A stretch of DNA of 64,000 nt from Bacteroidia bacterium. Lineage in GTDB: Bacteria > Bacteroidota > Bacteroidia > Chitinophagales > UBA2359. Shown here piece by piece: positions 51,295 through 60,009 of the stretch. Position numbers and translations under genes: made by a program. A model generated the notes under the pieces. It was given only the letters and a program-made list of their open reading frames with translations. It did not search any database and was not told the origin of the DNA. The DNA lies in NCBI GenBank assembly GCA_030427245.1, contig JAUHXA010000026.1:1-64000 (forward strand), written 5' to 3'. Within the stretch, counting starts at the first letter, position 1. Each line of letters opens with the position of its first letter.

Positions 51295-54099
51295 TCAATA
51301 CTGAATCATCATTGCAGTGAGATTGGTGTTGGAATCCAAGTCCATTTTTTGCCGCAATCGGTAGCGTTTGTTCTCTACTCCTCGAAGCGAAATATTGAGA
51401 AGCGGGGCGATTTCTTTGGAGGATAAATTCATTTTGAGGTAGGCCGCCAATCGAAGGTCGCCAGGGGTTAAGTCGGGGTATTCTGTTTTCAGTCTTTTAA
51501 AAAATTCACCATGCAGCTGATTGAAGTGGGATTCAAAAACTGCCCAATCTTCCTCACTACTGATGTGTTCGTCTATCAATCGTAGGGATTTGTTGACCTC
51601 GACTTTGTTTGTTTTACCATTTTGATCTGTTTTGAAGTTCTTAAGTTTATGTTTGAGTTGGATGAGGATCTCGTTTTTACGAACAAGATTCATGGTCGAA
51701 TCTGCCAATTGTCTGGTTTTGTTTTCATTTTCGATTTGCAGACGTTCATTGTAGGCTTCAATGCGTTGGCGGTGGAGTTCTCGTTTTCGTTTGATTTCAA
51801 GTTCCCTTTTTTGGTTTTTCAAACGACGTTCGTGCCATTGCAGTAGCATATAAAACAAAGCGATGAAAATTCCCAAATAGAAAAATTTTGCCCAAAGGGT
51901 TTGATACCATCGGGCTTCAATTTCAAAAGCAAAGGAAGTTACTTGGTTGCTTAGTTCAGATTGTACTTCAAAAACATAATCTCCTTTATTAAGGTTGGTA
52001 AACTCCTTGCTGCTTTGTGTGTCCCAAGTTGACCATTTGTCTTCAAAACCTCGCAAACGGTATCTTAATTTTGCAGAATAGGCATAATGGGGAACGGCGA
52101 ATTGAAATTGAAGGTGGTTTTCGGAGGACTTGAAAATCATCGGTTGTGGTAATTTGTCAATAGCATTAAAGGAGGGAGGATTTCCATTGATTTGGAGTTG
52201 TGTAATCATGGGCTTCAATGAGTGTATTGCTACCGTTTCTGTTTTGGTAAATGAATAATTCTCGGGGTATAACAAACCATATCCATCGTCCATACAAAAT
52301 AGATAAGTGCTGTCGTTGAGTAATACAATGTTTTCGTGGGTAGGGACTAGTGAAAGGTGTAATTGGAGACTGTCTTTTTCATTGTAGTAAATGATGGAAT
52401 GTGGGAAAATTTTGAACCTATCCAAGTGTTTGCCTTTTATAAATTCATAATTGCCTACGTCTAAGTCCGTGTGACTCATTGAAGCAATCACTTCAAACTT
52501 TTGTGTTTCTTCATTGAAGGTCATGAATAGGGAATCAGATTTTACGACTATTTGCTCTTCAAAATTAATCAGTGAAAGATGGAATAGGGAAGGTAATCCA
52601 TCTTGTGTAGAGAAGATTTTGGTATTTGTTAATTGACTGAAAGGTTTGTTAAGCTTGCCACGAAACAATCCTTTTTGAGGGTGAACAATCCAAAGCCAAC
52701 CATTTTTGTCGAAGCTGATTTGTTTGGAGGAAATTTGAAAATTGGCTATACGATTGGAGAATGTCCATTTATCTTTTTCATCTTTCTTATATACCACCAG
52801 ACCTGTATAGGTTCCTTGCAGCAAGATGTCCTCAAAATCAGGATGACGAAGAATGTTATAGCCTCCTGTAACTATTGAAATGGGCTGCAATCGGTGTTTT
52901 TCAATCAAAAAAGTACCCAAGTTGTGTCCGCAAATCAACTGTCCATCTATGACCTTCAAATCCCAAACCTGCCCTTGACTTCCTTCAATGAGCTGGAAAT
53001 TTTCATTGTTTTCGGATTGCCAGTTTCGGTAAAACAATCCCTGATTGGTTCCGATATACAAGTCTCCTTCAAAGAGAACGGCTGTATAAACGGTGCCAAT
53101 TTGACCATTTTTGTCGTGTGAATAGACCATGGGAGAATCCAGTACAATGAGGTCAATCCCTTTGTCCAAACCCACCCAAAGATTTCCCATTGCATCTTCA
53201 AAAAGAGAAAGTATGGTGTTGTTTTGCAAGGCATTTTGTTGGTTGAGGTGGTAGCGAATGTTTCCTGTGGAGTCGGTGATATAGACTCCGTTGCGAATCG
53301 TTCCCCACGCATAATCACCATTTTGTAGGCGGATTCCTTTGTTGAGTTGGTATTGTTTTAGAAGGTCATTGATGGGGAGTGTCCAACTGTGGAAGTTTCC
53401 GTTTTTGGACTGAAAAATGCCCGAATATTGTGTCCCAACCAAGTAACTGTCTTTGTTTGCAGTCGGTTGAATCGTGGCTACTTTTTTATCTTGAAAGAAA
53501 TCGCCATTGGGAACTTGCTCAAAAGTGTTTTGAGTATTCAATTCGTAAAGTCCTTTTGTTAGGACAGGTACAATTAGTTTTTGGTTCAAGGTTCGGGCAA
53601 ACATGATGTTAGAAGGAGGTTTTAGGGCTGTGACGGTGTTAGAATAATAATCGAATCGGTAAATCATTGAGAAAGACTGGGCATAAATGTTTTGTTGATG
53701 TTCGAAAATATGCCAAATTTCTTCTTCGTGAATGCGATGTTCTACAATTCTTTCTACCAGTGAAATGTAGTGGTATTTTCCATCCGTTGTTGCTTGCCAA
53801 TAACCAAACATCCCGAATCCACCTATGAATAGGTTCCCCTTGGTATCACAATAGGTTGTGCGAATAATTTGTTGATTGGGAATTTGGAGTGTATGCCATT
53901 GGCTACCATTGTATTGGAGCAAACCTTGTGCATTGCCAATGTACATTTGAAGGTCTTTATCTTGTGTGATAGACCAGTTTTGGTTTTGTCCCCCATATTG
54001 TTGTTTTGAGAAATGAAGAACTTTCGGTACTTCTTGAGCGGTCAAATTCCATGTGGAAAAATGGAAGATTAGCAAAAGGTAAAAGAGTGTTTTTTTCAT
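51295..54099 (-). CDS. Membrane-anchored beta-propeller/Y_Y_Y regulator with LuxR-type HTH
   Basis: 934 residues. A signal peptide (1-21) precedes a two-propeller periplasmic sensor built of Reg_prop-like repeats (about 25-640: MGNLWVGLDKGIDL, NGDYAWGTIRNGVY and similar) and a Y_Y_Y triple-tyrosine domain (about 650-730, with YRLRGFEDKWSTW). One transmembrane helix lies at about 737-755, then a coiled coil (about 760-830). The C-terminal LuxR-like helix-turn-helix (about 873-925) contains LTPGDLRLAAYLKMNLSSKEIAPLLNI. There is no histidine kinase or receiver, so ligand sensing would be relayed straight across the membrane to the DNA-binding domain. It lies upstream of susC and is the likely PUL activator. 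Confidence 0.88.
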   Translation of the reverse strand: MKKTLFYLLLIFHFSTWNLTAQEVPKVLHFSKQQYGGQNQNWSITQDKDLQMYIGNAQGLLQYNGSQWHTLQIPNQQIIRTTYCDTKGNLFIGGFGMFGYWQATTDGKYHYISLVERIVEHRIHEEEIWHIFEHQQNIYAQSFSMIYRFDYYSNTVTALKPPSNIMFARTLNQKLIVPVLTKGLYELNTQNTFEQVPNGDFFQDKKVATIQPTANKDSYLVGTQYSGIFQSKNGNFHSWTLPINDLLKQYQLNKGIRLQNGDYAWGTIRNGVYITDSTGNIRYHLNQQNALQNNTILSLFEDAMGNLWVGLDKGIDLIVLDSPMVYSHDKNGQIGTVYTAVLFEGDLYIGTNQGLFYRNWQSENNENFQLIEGSQGQVWDLKVIDGQLICGHNLGTFLIEKHRLQPISIVTGGYNILRHPDFEDILLQGTYTGLVVYKKDEKDKWTFSNRIANFQISSKQISFDKNGWLWIVHPQKGLFRGKLNKPFSQLTNTKIFSTQDGLPSLFHLSLINFEEQIVVKSDSLFMTFNEETQKFEVIASMSHTDLDVGNYEFIKGKHLDRFKIFPHSIIYYNEKDSLQLHLSLVPTHENIVLLNDSTYLFCMDDGYGLLYPENYSFTKTETVAIHSLKPMITQLQINGNPPSFNAIDKLPQPMIFKSSENHLQFQFAVPHYAYSAKLRYRLRGFEDKWSTWDTQSSKEFTNLNKGDYVFEVQSELSNQVTSFAFEIEARWYQTLWAKFFYLGIFIALFYMLLQWHERRLKNQKRELEIKRKRELHRQRIEAYNERLQIENENKTRQLADSTMNLVRKNEILIQLKHKLKNFKTDQNGKTNKVEVNKSLRLIDEHISSEEDWAVFESHFNQLHGEFFKRLKTEYPDLTPGDLRLAAYLKMNLSSKEIAPLLNISLRGVENKRYRLRQKMDLDSNTNLTAMMIQY

Positions 54100-54163
54100 T
54101 CAAAAGTCTGTTTACTCAACTAAATTAAGCAATTGAAGGAAAACTTGTTGAACAAAGACGATT

Positions 54164-54781
54164 TTATTGAGCATATTGGAAAAGAACCTTAGTCGCTTCT
54201 TCCAAGCTTTTCCCAAAAGCAATCAATCCATCTTCATGCCCAGCCATTGCCACAATTTTACATTCAGCCAAATCGCTTTCACGATACAAACGTTGAATTT
54301 CATAAGCCATTTCGGGTGTTCCGTAGGGAACATTTGCAGATGTTGTGGGAACTTTGTGAAGGAGTCGAAGCCACATTTCCTTGCAGTGAATGTGAATAAC
54401 CGCTTGGTAATCTTCGTTTAATTCATAAATGGCCGCATGGGTGAGGGATTCGGAAGAAGCTTTGGTAGCACCTTCACACCAAAGTTCATTTGCTTCAATA
54501 TCATAGTTTGTTACAAGAGCGTATTCGGGAAGGGCTAATTGAGAAAGGTGTCCCGTTTGAGTGCCGCTGATAATAAATTTACCCTCATTTGAAGGAGTTC
54601 GCATACTGATATTGCCAAAACCGACTTTCAACTTGGGGTAATATCCTATCCAATGGCGGTGATACATTTCTGTTCGCCAAATATTGAGTAGTTTGACCGT
54701 TTCTGCAAACATGGGATGAATCGGTAATTGGGAATTCCAGTGAATACGGTACTTGATGTAGCCTTCGTCTAGGTGGTGCAT
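54164..54781 (-). CDS. Class II aldolase/adducin-family protein
   Basis: 205 residues. The zinc site VIHIHCKEMW, the upstream GNISMRT glycine-rich loop and AGHEDGLIAFG fit the class II aldolase/adducin fold (L-fuculose/L-rhamnulose-phosphate aldolases, MtnB-type dehydratases). The exact substrate cannot be told. It lacks a signal peptide, so is cytoplasmic. It lies just upstream of the PUL regulator on the same strand but 64 bp away, so a PUL role is not implied. Confidence 0.78.
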   Translation of the reverse strand: MHHLDEGYIKYRIHWNSQLPIHPMFAETVKLLNIWRTEMYHRHWIGYYPKLKVGFGNISMRTPSNEGKFIISGTQTGHLSQLALPEYALVTNYDIEANELWCEGATKASSESLTHAAIYELNEDYQAVIHIHCKEMWLRLLHKVPTTSANVPYGTPEMAYEIQRLYRESDLAECKIVAMAGHEDGLIAFGKSLEEATKVLFQYAQ

Positions 54782-54898
54782 GGTAATGTATGTTTATTTT
54801 TGCAGAGTTTTTTCAAGCTATGAACTTAGAAAAAATACCACTAACTTTCGCCTTTCAAGAGGTAGCAATTTTTTGACCTCCTATAAATGTAAAAAAAC

Positions 54899-55189
54899 AT
54901 GGACATCAACAACGAACTTATAGACAAGTTGGCAAACCTCGCCAAACTCAATTTTGACGATACCACCAAAGAAGCGATTCGTGGAGATTTGGAAAAGGCT
55001 TTGACTTTTTTTGAAAAAATCAGCGAATTGGATACCGAAAACGTTGAACCACTGATTTATATGAATGAGGAGGTGAACGTATTTCGCAAGGATGAAGCCA
55101 AGACTTTGATTAGTCGGGCAGAAGGATTGAAGAATGCGCCTTTGCAGGATGGAGAGTTTATTAAGGTGCCGAAGGTGATTGAACAGTAA
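54899..55189 (+). CDS. gatC: Aspartyl/glutamyl-tRNA amidotransferase subunit C
   Basis: 96 residues, the normal GatC size. It shows the family pattern: LIDKLANLAKLNFDDTTKE, then FFEKISELDTENVEPLIY, then NVFRKDEAK and NAPLQDGEFIKVPKVIEQ. GatC stabilises GatA in the GatCAB complex that converts mischarged Glu-tRNA(Gln)/Asp-tRNA(Asn). gatA and gatB are not adjacent here. It is divergent from the aldolase gene. Confidence 0.95.
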   Translation: MDINNELIDKLANLAKLNFDDTTKEAIRGDLEKALTFFEKISELDTENVEPLIYMNEEVNVFRKDEAKTLISRAEGLKNAPLQDGEFIKVPKVIEQ

Positions 55190-55317
55190 AGTGGATGTTT
55201 GGAAATAAGAAGAACTTTTAAATGGAAAGTAAGTTCTAAAATGAATAATAGAGGTTTGGTGAGCAAACTCCAAAGTCGGATTTAAGAACTTTTTCAAACG
55301 TTGACAAAGTTTTGGAG

Positions 55318-55518
55318 TTAATCTACCATCAACTGATAACTTGCCTTACTGTCATCTGTTTCCAAAACCACAATATGCAATCCCGAACGAAAACCGCTTG
55401 AATCAATTTCGGTATATTCAGTGAGCAATTCATTCTGATAGACCAATTTTCCAATAGAATTGTAAATGCTGACTTGAACAGGATATTCCAATGAATTCAA
55501 ATGAATATTTATTTGGTT
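55318..55518 (-). pseudogene. Orphan T9SS C-terminal domain fragment
   Basis: Reading leftward from about 55518, the frame gives NQINIHLNSLEYPVQVSIYN, then SIGKLVYQNEL and a final YQLMVD: the middle and end strands of a type A sorting domain. The initial PNP motif and all upstream passenger sequence are missing, and an in-frame stop (TAA) precedes it. Only TTG could serve as a start. It is a second stump of a lost secreted-protein gene. A TTGACAAAGTTTT half-hairpin like the 6383-6972 repeats lies just beyond its stop codon. Confidence 0.7.
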
Positions 55519-55598
55519 TTATGATAGAGTGAAAGATATTACTATTTTCACGGTCGACGAGTGAATGGCTAAACTTAATACAGAAAGAAAATTCTGTG

Positions 55599-56282
55599 TC
55601 ACTGTGTCTCCGTGTTCAATGCCTCAAAAACCCCTTTATAAACTCCCTTCAATTCCTCCTCCAATCCATCAATATACAGACTCAACTTGACCTCATCCGC
55701 AGTTGTAAACGTCTGTTTGGTAATCCGTTGCATGACCCCATTCAGGCGCAAAATCATCCCTTCATTGTGTTGGTAATCATACAAAAACTCCGAACTTCTA
55801 AAGCGCTGAATAAAATTCCAGAAATATTCAAAGTTCATCTTTTTCTGATACAAATAGGGAAAAGCATTGAAGTAGTCTCCCAAAACATACTTGTCAATGG
55901 AGTTTAATTTGAAATAGAAAGCATCTGCGGTATTCAAATCTTCTTTTAATAGTAGTCTATCCAACAACATTTCAATCAAAACATGAGAAACAAAGTGTTT
56001 GTATTTGGTGATTCCCTCCAATTCTATTTCCTGCAATTGTTTGAACGCTTTTTTATTGTAGGTTTTGAAGAATTCAGAACTGTGAAACAATTTATCAATG
56101 CGGTGATGCTTGTTGACTCCTTCCTGCAAATCTTGAATCTCTACCTCCCAATGTTCCTCAATGACTTGCTTGCGAACTCTATTTCGATTGAAAGTCCGTA
56201 TCAAATCGGGGAAAATTAAGCCCAAGATGTAGTGAGGGCGTTCGTCCTCTTTGTCGAAGTAATAATGAGATAAGTAGTTCAT
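55599..56282 (-). CDS. AcpH-like acyl-carrier-protein phosphodiesterase family protein
   Basis: 227 residues. MNYLSHYYF at the N-terminus, then LGLIFPDLIR, HHRIDKLFHSSEFF and FVSHVLIEMLLDRLLL give the spaced His and Asp residues seen in the AcpH family (metal-dependent removal of 4'-phosphopantetheine from ACP). It is more divergent than the enterobacterial type, so the precise activity is uncertain. Its last codons run into a dispersed 'GTGTCTCCGTGTTC'-type non-coding repeat, suggesting the C-terminus was remodelled. Confidence 0.75.
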   Translation of the reverse strand: MNYLSHYYFDKEDERPHYILGLIFPDLIRTFNRNRVRKQVIEEHWEVEIQDLQEGVNKHHRIDKLFHSSEFFKTYNKKAFKQLQEIELEGITKYKHFVSHVLIEMLLDRLLLKEDLNTADAFYFKLNSIDKYVLGDYFNAFPYLYQKKMNFEYFWNFIQRFRSSEFLYDYQHNEGMILRLNGVMQRITKQTFTTADEVKLSLYIDGLEEELKGVYKGVFEALNTETQ

Positions 56283-56361
56283 ATTGTTGAATTGTTATAT
56301 TGCTGAACTATTGAATTGTTTTATAACCTTGTTGTATTCTAAAAGTAAACCATAAAACCAT

Positions 56362-59300
56362 TCAAGAAAACCTCCCCTTATACTTATTGTAAATCGAATT
56401 CATCACCAACATCACCACGCCTGTACCCACAAAAACCATTGCACGAGTCAGCCAATTCGTCTGTGCTAAGTCGTAAAAAATCAGGCGACCCACACACAAA
56501 ACCACGCCACCCAAAGCCACATATCGGAAATACTTGTCCCGCAAAACGATGCTCAATACAAATAAACCCAAACATTCGACAACCCAAAGGAAGGTCAAAA
56601 TCGCTTTATCGAAAGACCAAAATAGAAAAATTCCAACACCAATAAAAACGGGATAAACCAAAAAAGGAACAATCAAAGGTTGAATTCTATTTGCAAGCCA
56701 TCTCATTCCACCCATCAAAAAAGGCGGAAAATTCAGCTTCTCCAATTGGCGATGTGGGTAAAAATAAGCCAAAAAACCAAACTGCAATGCAATCGCAATC
56801 AACCCCGTCCACCAAGCTTGATCTTGCCACGCCAAAGAAGGTGTGATGTAATTTGCACTCACAAATACCAAATGAAAAATACTTGCATACAAAAACAAGA
56901 GAGAATAAAACTTCAATCGAGCCAAATATTCAAATCGCAAGCCTAAAATCAAACTCACATAAGCCGCCACTGCCCACACAATCGGAAACCAAATCGTGTT
57001 GATTTCTACACTCAAAATTGTCACTACAAACAACAAAATTAACTCCCAAAAAAGCGGATGAAAATGAGTCCAAGATTTGTAAAATGGTTCACCTTCAGGC
57101 TTTTTATAGCTCGCCCAATAGCCAAACACGCCAATTGCGAACAATTCAATCAACATTCGAATTTTGATAAACCCAATGTATTGCTCGACTTGTAAATGAA
57201 CGACCAAATGCCGAATCAAAAATGCTGCAATAAACGCATAACCCACATGAAGCAGATAGCGATCAGTATAACCCAAGTTCGCAATTTCGCTTCCGTGTTT
57301 CTTCCTAAAATAAGTCGCCAACTCCAATGCCACGACCGATAAAATCAACCACGCAACTCCTGCAATCAGCAAAGAAGAAGGCTTGGTGAGCCAATAAATC
57401 AAAGCTCCCAAATGTGCTGCAAATAGGTAAATTCCAAACCATTGATAGTAATTCTTCGACAACTTATCATAAGACAAAACCGCCGCTGCAAAGGAAGTGA
57501 GTAGGAGAGGAGCAGCATACAAAAGTTGTCCTGACAATTCAAATGATTTAACCTCTATCAATTGAAACCATACCAATCCATGCAAGCCCGCTACCAACAA
57601 TGCCAGACTGTAAAGTAGCCCTTCAGATTGAATTCTTTGACGAAGCCACAAGTAAAACACCGTCACAGCTACCACTGCATACAAAGCCCATAAGTGATTG
57701 AAGTAGTGAAGAAACAACATCAAAACCCAAGCACTAATGAATGTCCCTGTGACAAGATTGCCGCCCAAAACAGAGAAAGAAAGATTTGGTTTTTGCTGAA
57801 TCAATTTGATATGAAACATCGTTATTGCTGCCAAAGTCACCAAACCACTCAGCCCAATTTGAATCTGCGGAAAGGTTTTTTCATAGCCGAAACCACCATA
57901 TTGAAAGGACAAAGTCGCAAAATAAAGATAAGCTAAACCCGTTGCGGCAAAAATCCACATCCCGACTGTATAAAGCCAACGCTCTTTTTCCCAAAGCATC
58001 AAAGCCATAAAACCCAAGACTTCAATAAGCATCACCGCCGTAATAATAAGCGGGTTCACCTCCCAAGCCTTCAATGCGAGAATCGCTATAAACGCCAAAA
58101 TTTGCGAGACAATCGTATCGGTGTGATACAACCACGAAATGCCTAAGTGTTTTGCCCTTCGAGCCAAAAAGAAAGCGATGATTGCCGCCAAAGTGATGAA
58201 AATAATACGCCATTGTCCACCCATTGAGTGAACCAACAAACCCACTCCAATGAAAACCCAATTAAGTAGATGAACGCCCAAAGGCAAGGCTTCAAGTTTG
58301 GTCGTCACATAGAGTTCTCGGTAGTGCATCACCGCTACCGAAGCACCAACCAACACTATTCCGATAATGCCCAAAAGATGTTTGGAGGAGGTAAAAAGAT
58401 TGGAGTCTTCAAAGTAAAAGTACCACTGAAGGTGAAATAGAAAGAAAGAGATAATTGTCACCAAAATGTGCCAATCCCATTTTTCGGGTTTGTAGGCAAG
58501 TAGAACACTGAACAATGTTATTCCAATGCCAATTCCCCAACCCAAATCGGAAGCAGGAGCAAGCCCCAAAGCCAATAAGCTCAATACAATGTGTAAAGAA
58601 CTGAAAACTTGTTTACCGCCAATCCAGGCCAAATAGAGATTGACCACCACACCGAGTAGCAATAAAATCAATGCCCAAAGCGGATTGTCAATCCATTGCA
58701 GCCCAGGAACTCCACCCGAACCAAAACAGGCAAATAGAAAAATTGCCCCTGATGCACTTCGCAGCCAAGAAGCCATTTTTTGCCATTCAGGAAGCCGATT
58801 GAGGTAATAATAAGCACCAAACAGTACGACAGCAATGCTCGAAATCAAGAAAAAACGAATGATAGGTTCTACACTCAGAGCTGCATAGGTTCCACCAAAA
58901 CCCACGCCAATCACCAATAAAATCGCTCCAATAATTCCTGTCCAATTGTCTGCAAATTGTTCCTCCAGTTTTGACCAAATACTTGGCTTTTTTTGAAGAA
59001 TTTCTTCATTTTCAAGAGTTTCTTCTTCCACTTTCATAGGTTGTCGTTTCACCATCTTGATGAAAGGGACATCCGCCGTTTGTTTCTCTGTTTCAATCGG
59101 AGTTTCCTCTATTGCAGGTGTTTCTACCATTTCGGTTGATTCCAATTCGGGAGCAATATCGGGGAGAGTTGGATTTTCTTCCTCTTGAAGAGATTTTTCT
59201 ACTTGAAGGGTTTTAGGCTTCAATTCCTGCTCCAATTTAGATTCAATAAAATCGGCTCGTTTAGCAACCTTACCTTTTTCCAAGACCTTCAATCGGAACG

Positions 59301-59442
59301 CCAATTCTTCAAGATGTGCTTGTAGAGTAGCGATGTATTTCGCTTGTGTTTTGGTGCGTCGAAACAATATGAATATCAAAAGAAAAGGAAACACCACCAA
59401 TATAAAAATGAAAAAAGCGATGAAAGCAAAAAAATCATCCAT
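56362..59442 (-). CDS. DUF2339 polytopic membrane protein
   Basis: 1026 residues. One N-terminal membrane segment (about 5-28) is followed by a coiled coil (about 30-55) and a Glu/Pro-rich linker (70-140). A segment containing WSKLEEQFADNWTGIIGAILLVIGVGFGG marks the start of the DUF2339 domain (about 155 on), which here contains some 25 or more hydrophobic helices to the C-terminus. Family function is unknown; it is predicted to sit in the inner membrane. Confidence 0.85.
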   Translation of the reverse strand: MDDFFAFIAFFIFILVVFPFLLIFILFRRTKTQAKYIATLQAHLEELAFRLKVLEKGKVAKRADFIESKLEQELKPKTLQVEKSLQEEENPTLPDIAPELESTEMVETPAIEETPIETEKQTADVPFIKMVKRQPMKVEEETLENEEILQKKPSIWSKLEEQFADNWTGIIGAILLVIGVGFGGTYAALSVEPIIRFFLISSIAVVLFGAYYYLNRLPEWQKMASWLRSASGAIFLFACFGSGGVPGLQWIDNPLWALILLLLGVVVNLYLAWIGGKQVFSSLHIVLSLLALGLAPASDLGWGIGIGITLFSVLLAYKPEKWDWHILVTIISFFLFHLQWYFYFEDSNLFTSSKHLLGIIGIVLVGASVAVMHYRELYVTTKLEALPLGVHLLNWVFIGVGLLVHSMGGQWRIIFITLAAIIAFFLARRAKHLGISWLYHTDTIVSQILAFIAILALKAWEVNPLIITAVMLIEVLGFMALMLWEKERWLYTVGMWIFAATGLAYLYFATLSFQYGGFGYEKTFPQIQIGLSGLVTLAAITMFHIKLIQQKPNLSFSVLGGNLVTGTFISAWVLMLFLHYFNHLWALYAVVAVTVFYLWLRQRIQSEGLLYSLALLVAGLHGLVWFQLIEVKSFELSGQLLYAAPLLLTSFAAAVLSYDKLSKNYYQWFGIYLFAAHLGALIYWLTKPSSLLIAGVAWLILSVVALELATYFRKKHGSEIANLGYTDRYLLHVGYAFIAAFLIRHLVVHLQVEQYIGFIKIRMLIELFAIGVFGYWASYKKPEGEPFYKSWTHFHPLFWELILLFVVTILSVEINTIWFPIVWAVAAYVSLILGLRFEYLARLKFYSLLFLYASIFHLVFVSANYITPSLAWQDQAWWTGLIAIALQFGFLAYFYPHRQLEKLNFPPFLMGGMRWLANRIQPLIVPFLVYPVFIGVGIFLFWSFDKAILTFLWVVECLGLFVLSIVLRDKYFRYVALGGVVLCVGRLIFYDLAQTNWLTRAMVFVGTGVVMLVMNSIYNKYKGRFS

Positions 59443-59943
59443 ATACGAAGGTCGTTTTGGTGAAAACTCGAATCATACTACTGCACAAAATGATTTTTGA
59501 ACCACAAAAGTATCAAAAGGGCACAAAAGAGATAGATGAATCTCAGTTCTTTGCTTTTGTTTTCTTTGTGCCTTATAAAAGAGTACAATAGTAGGAACTC
59601 GAATCTAATGTAGCAACTAAAAAATTCAAAAAATCGTTCAAATCTGAATGTTTTTTGAAGGCTTGATTAGTCATTGGGAACAATGTGATTTTTGTGGTTG
59701 TTATTGAAGAAAGAAGCCAAACTAAAATATTCAAGCTAAATTTAAGACGAATTTTTTGAAGGAAAATAGTCACAAACTCCAATTGAAATTGACTAATTTT
59801 ACGGCAAACTACTTTTGAAATGTATTTTTCCATTCTTTCAACATTCATAAAATCAGCATACAATTTTTGGATTAAAAATAAGTTTTTAATCTATAAAAAC
59901 TATTTAATGAAGTAGTTTTGTTGACTTAAAACCAAATGTATGT
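59443..59943. other. Intergenic region between DUF2339 and PP2C-like genes
   Basis: 501 bp. An inverted repeat GGCACAAA...TTTGTGCC lies at 59520-59572. The promoter of the rightward gene occupies 59917-59946. A minus-strand open frame (59573-59863) shows no domain and skewed composition, and is probably chance. Confidence 0.5.
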
Positions 59944-59946
59944 TTG
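59917..59946 (+). promoter_or_regulatory. Promoter of the PP2C-like/TPR gene
   Basis: TTTG (59917-59920) and TATGTTTG (59939-59946) are separated by 18 bp, a close match to TTTG-N19-TAnnTTTG. It predicts a start near 59952 and a leader of about 58 nt to the ATG at 60010. The -7 box overlaps an inverted repeat AACCAAA-TGTATG-TTTGGTT (59929-59949), a possible operator. Confidence 0.65.
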
Positions 59947-60009
59947 GTTTATTTAAAGAGAACTACCCAATATTACAAACCATATTTTGTAAAGCCACAA
60001 CTAAGAGCA

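Noticed and set aside
59573..59863. 96-residue minus-strand frame in the DUF2339/PP2C intergenic gap
   Set aside because: No recognisable domain, A+T-rich composition like the non-coding flanks, and no promoter or ribosome-binding context.
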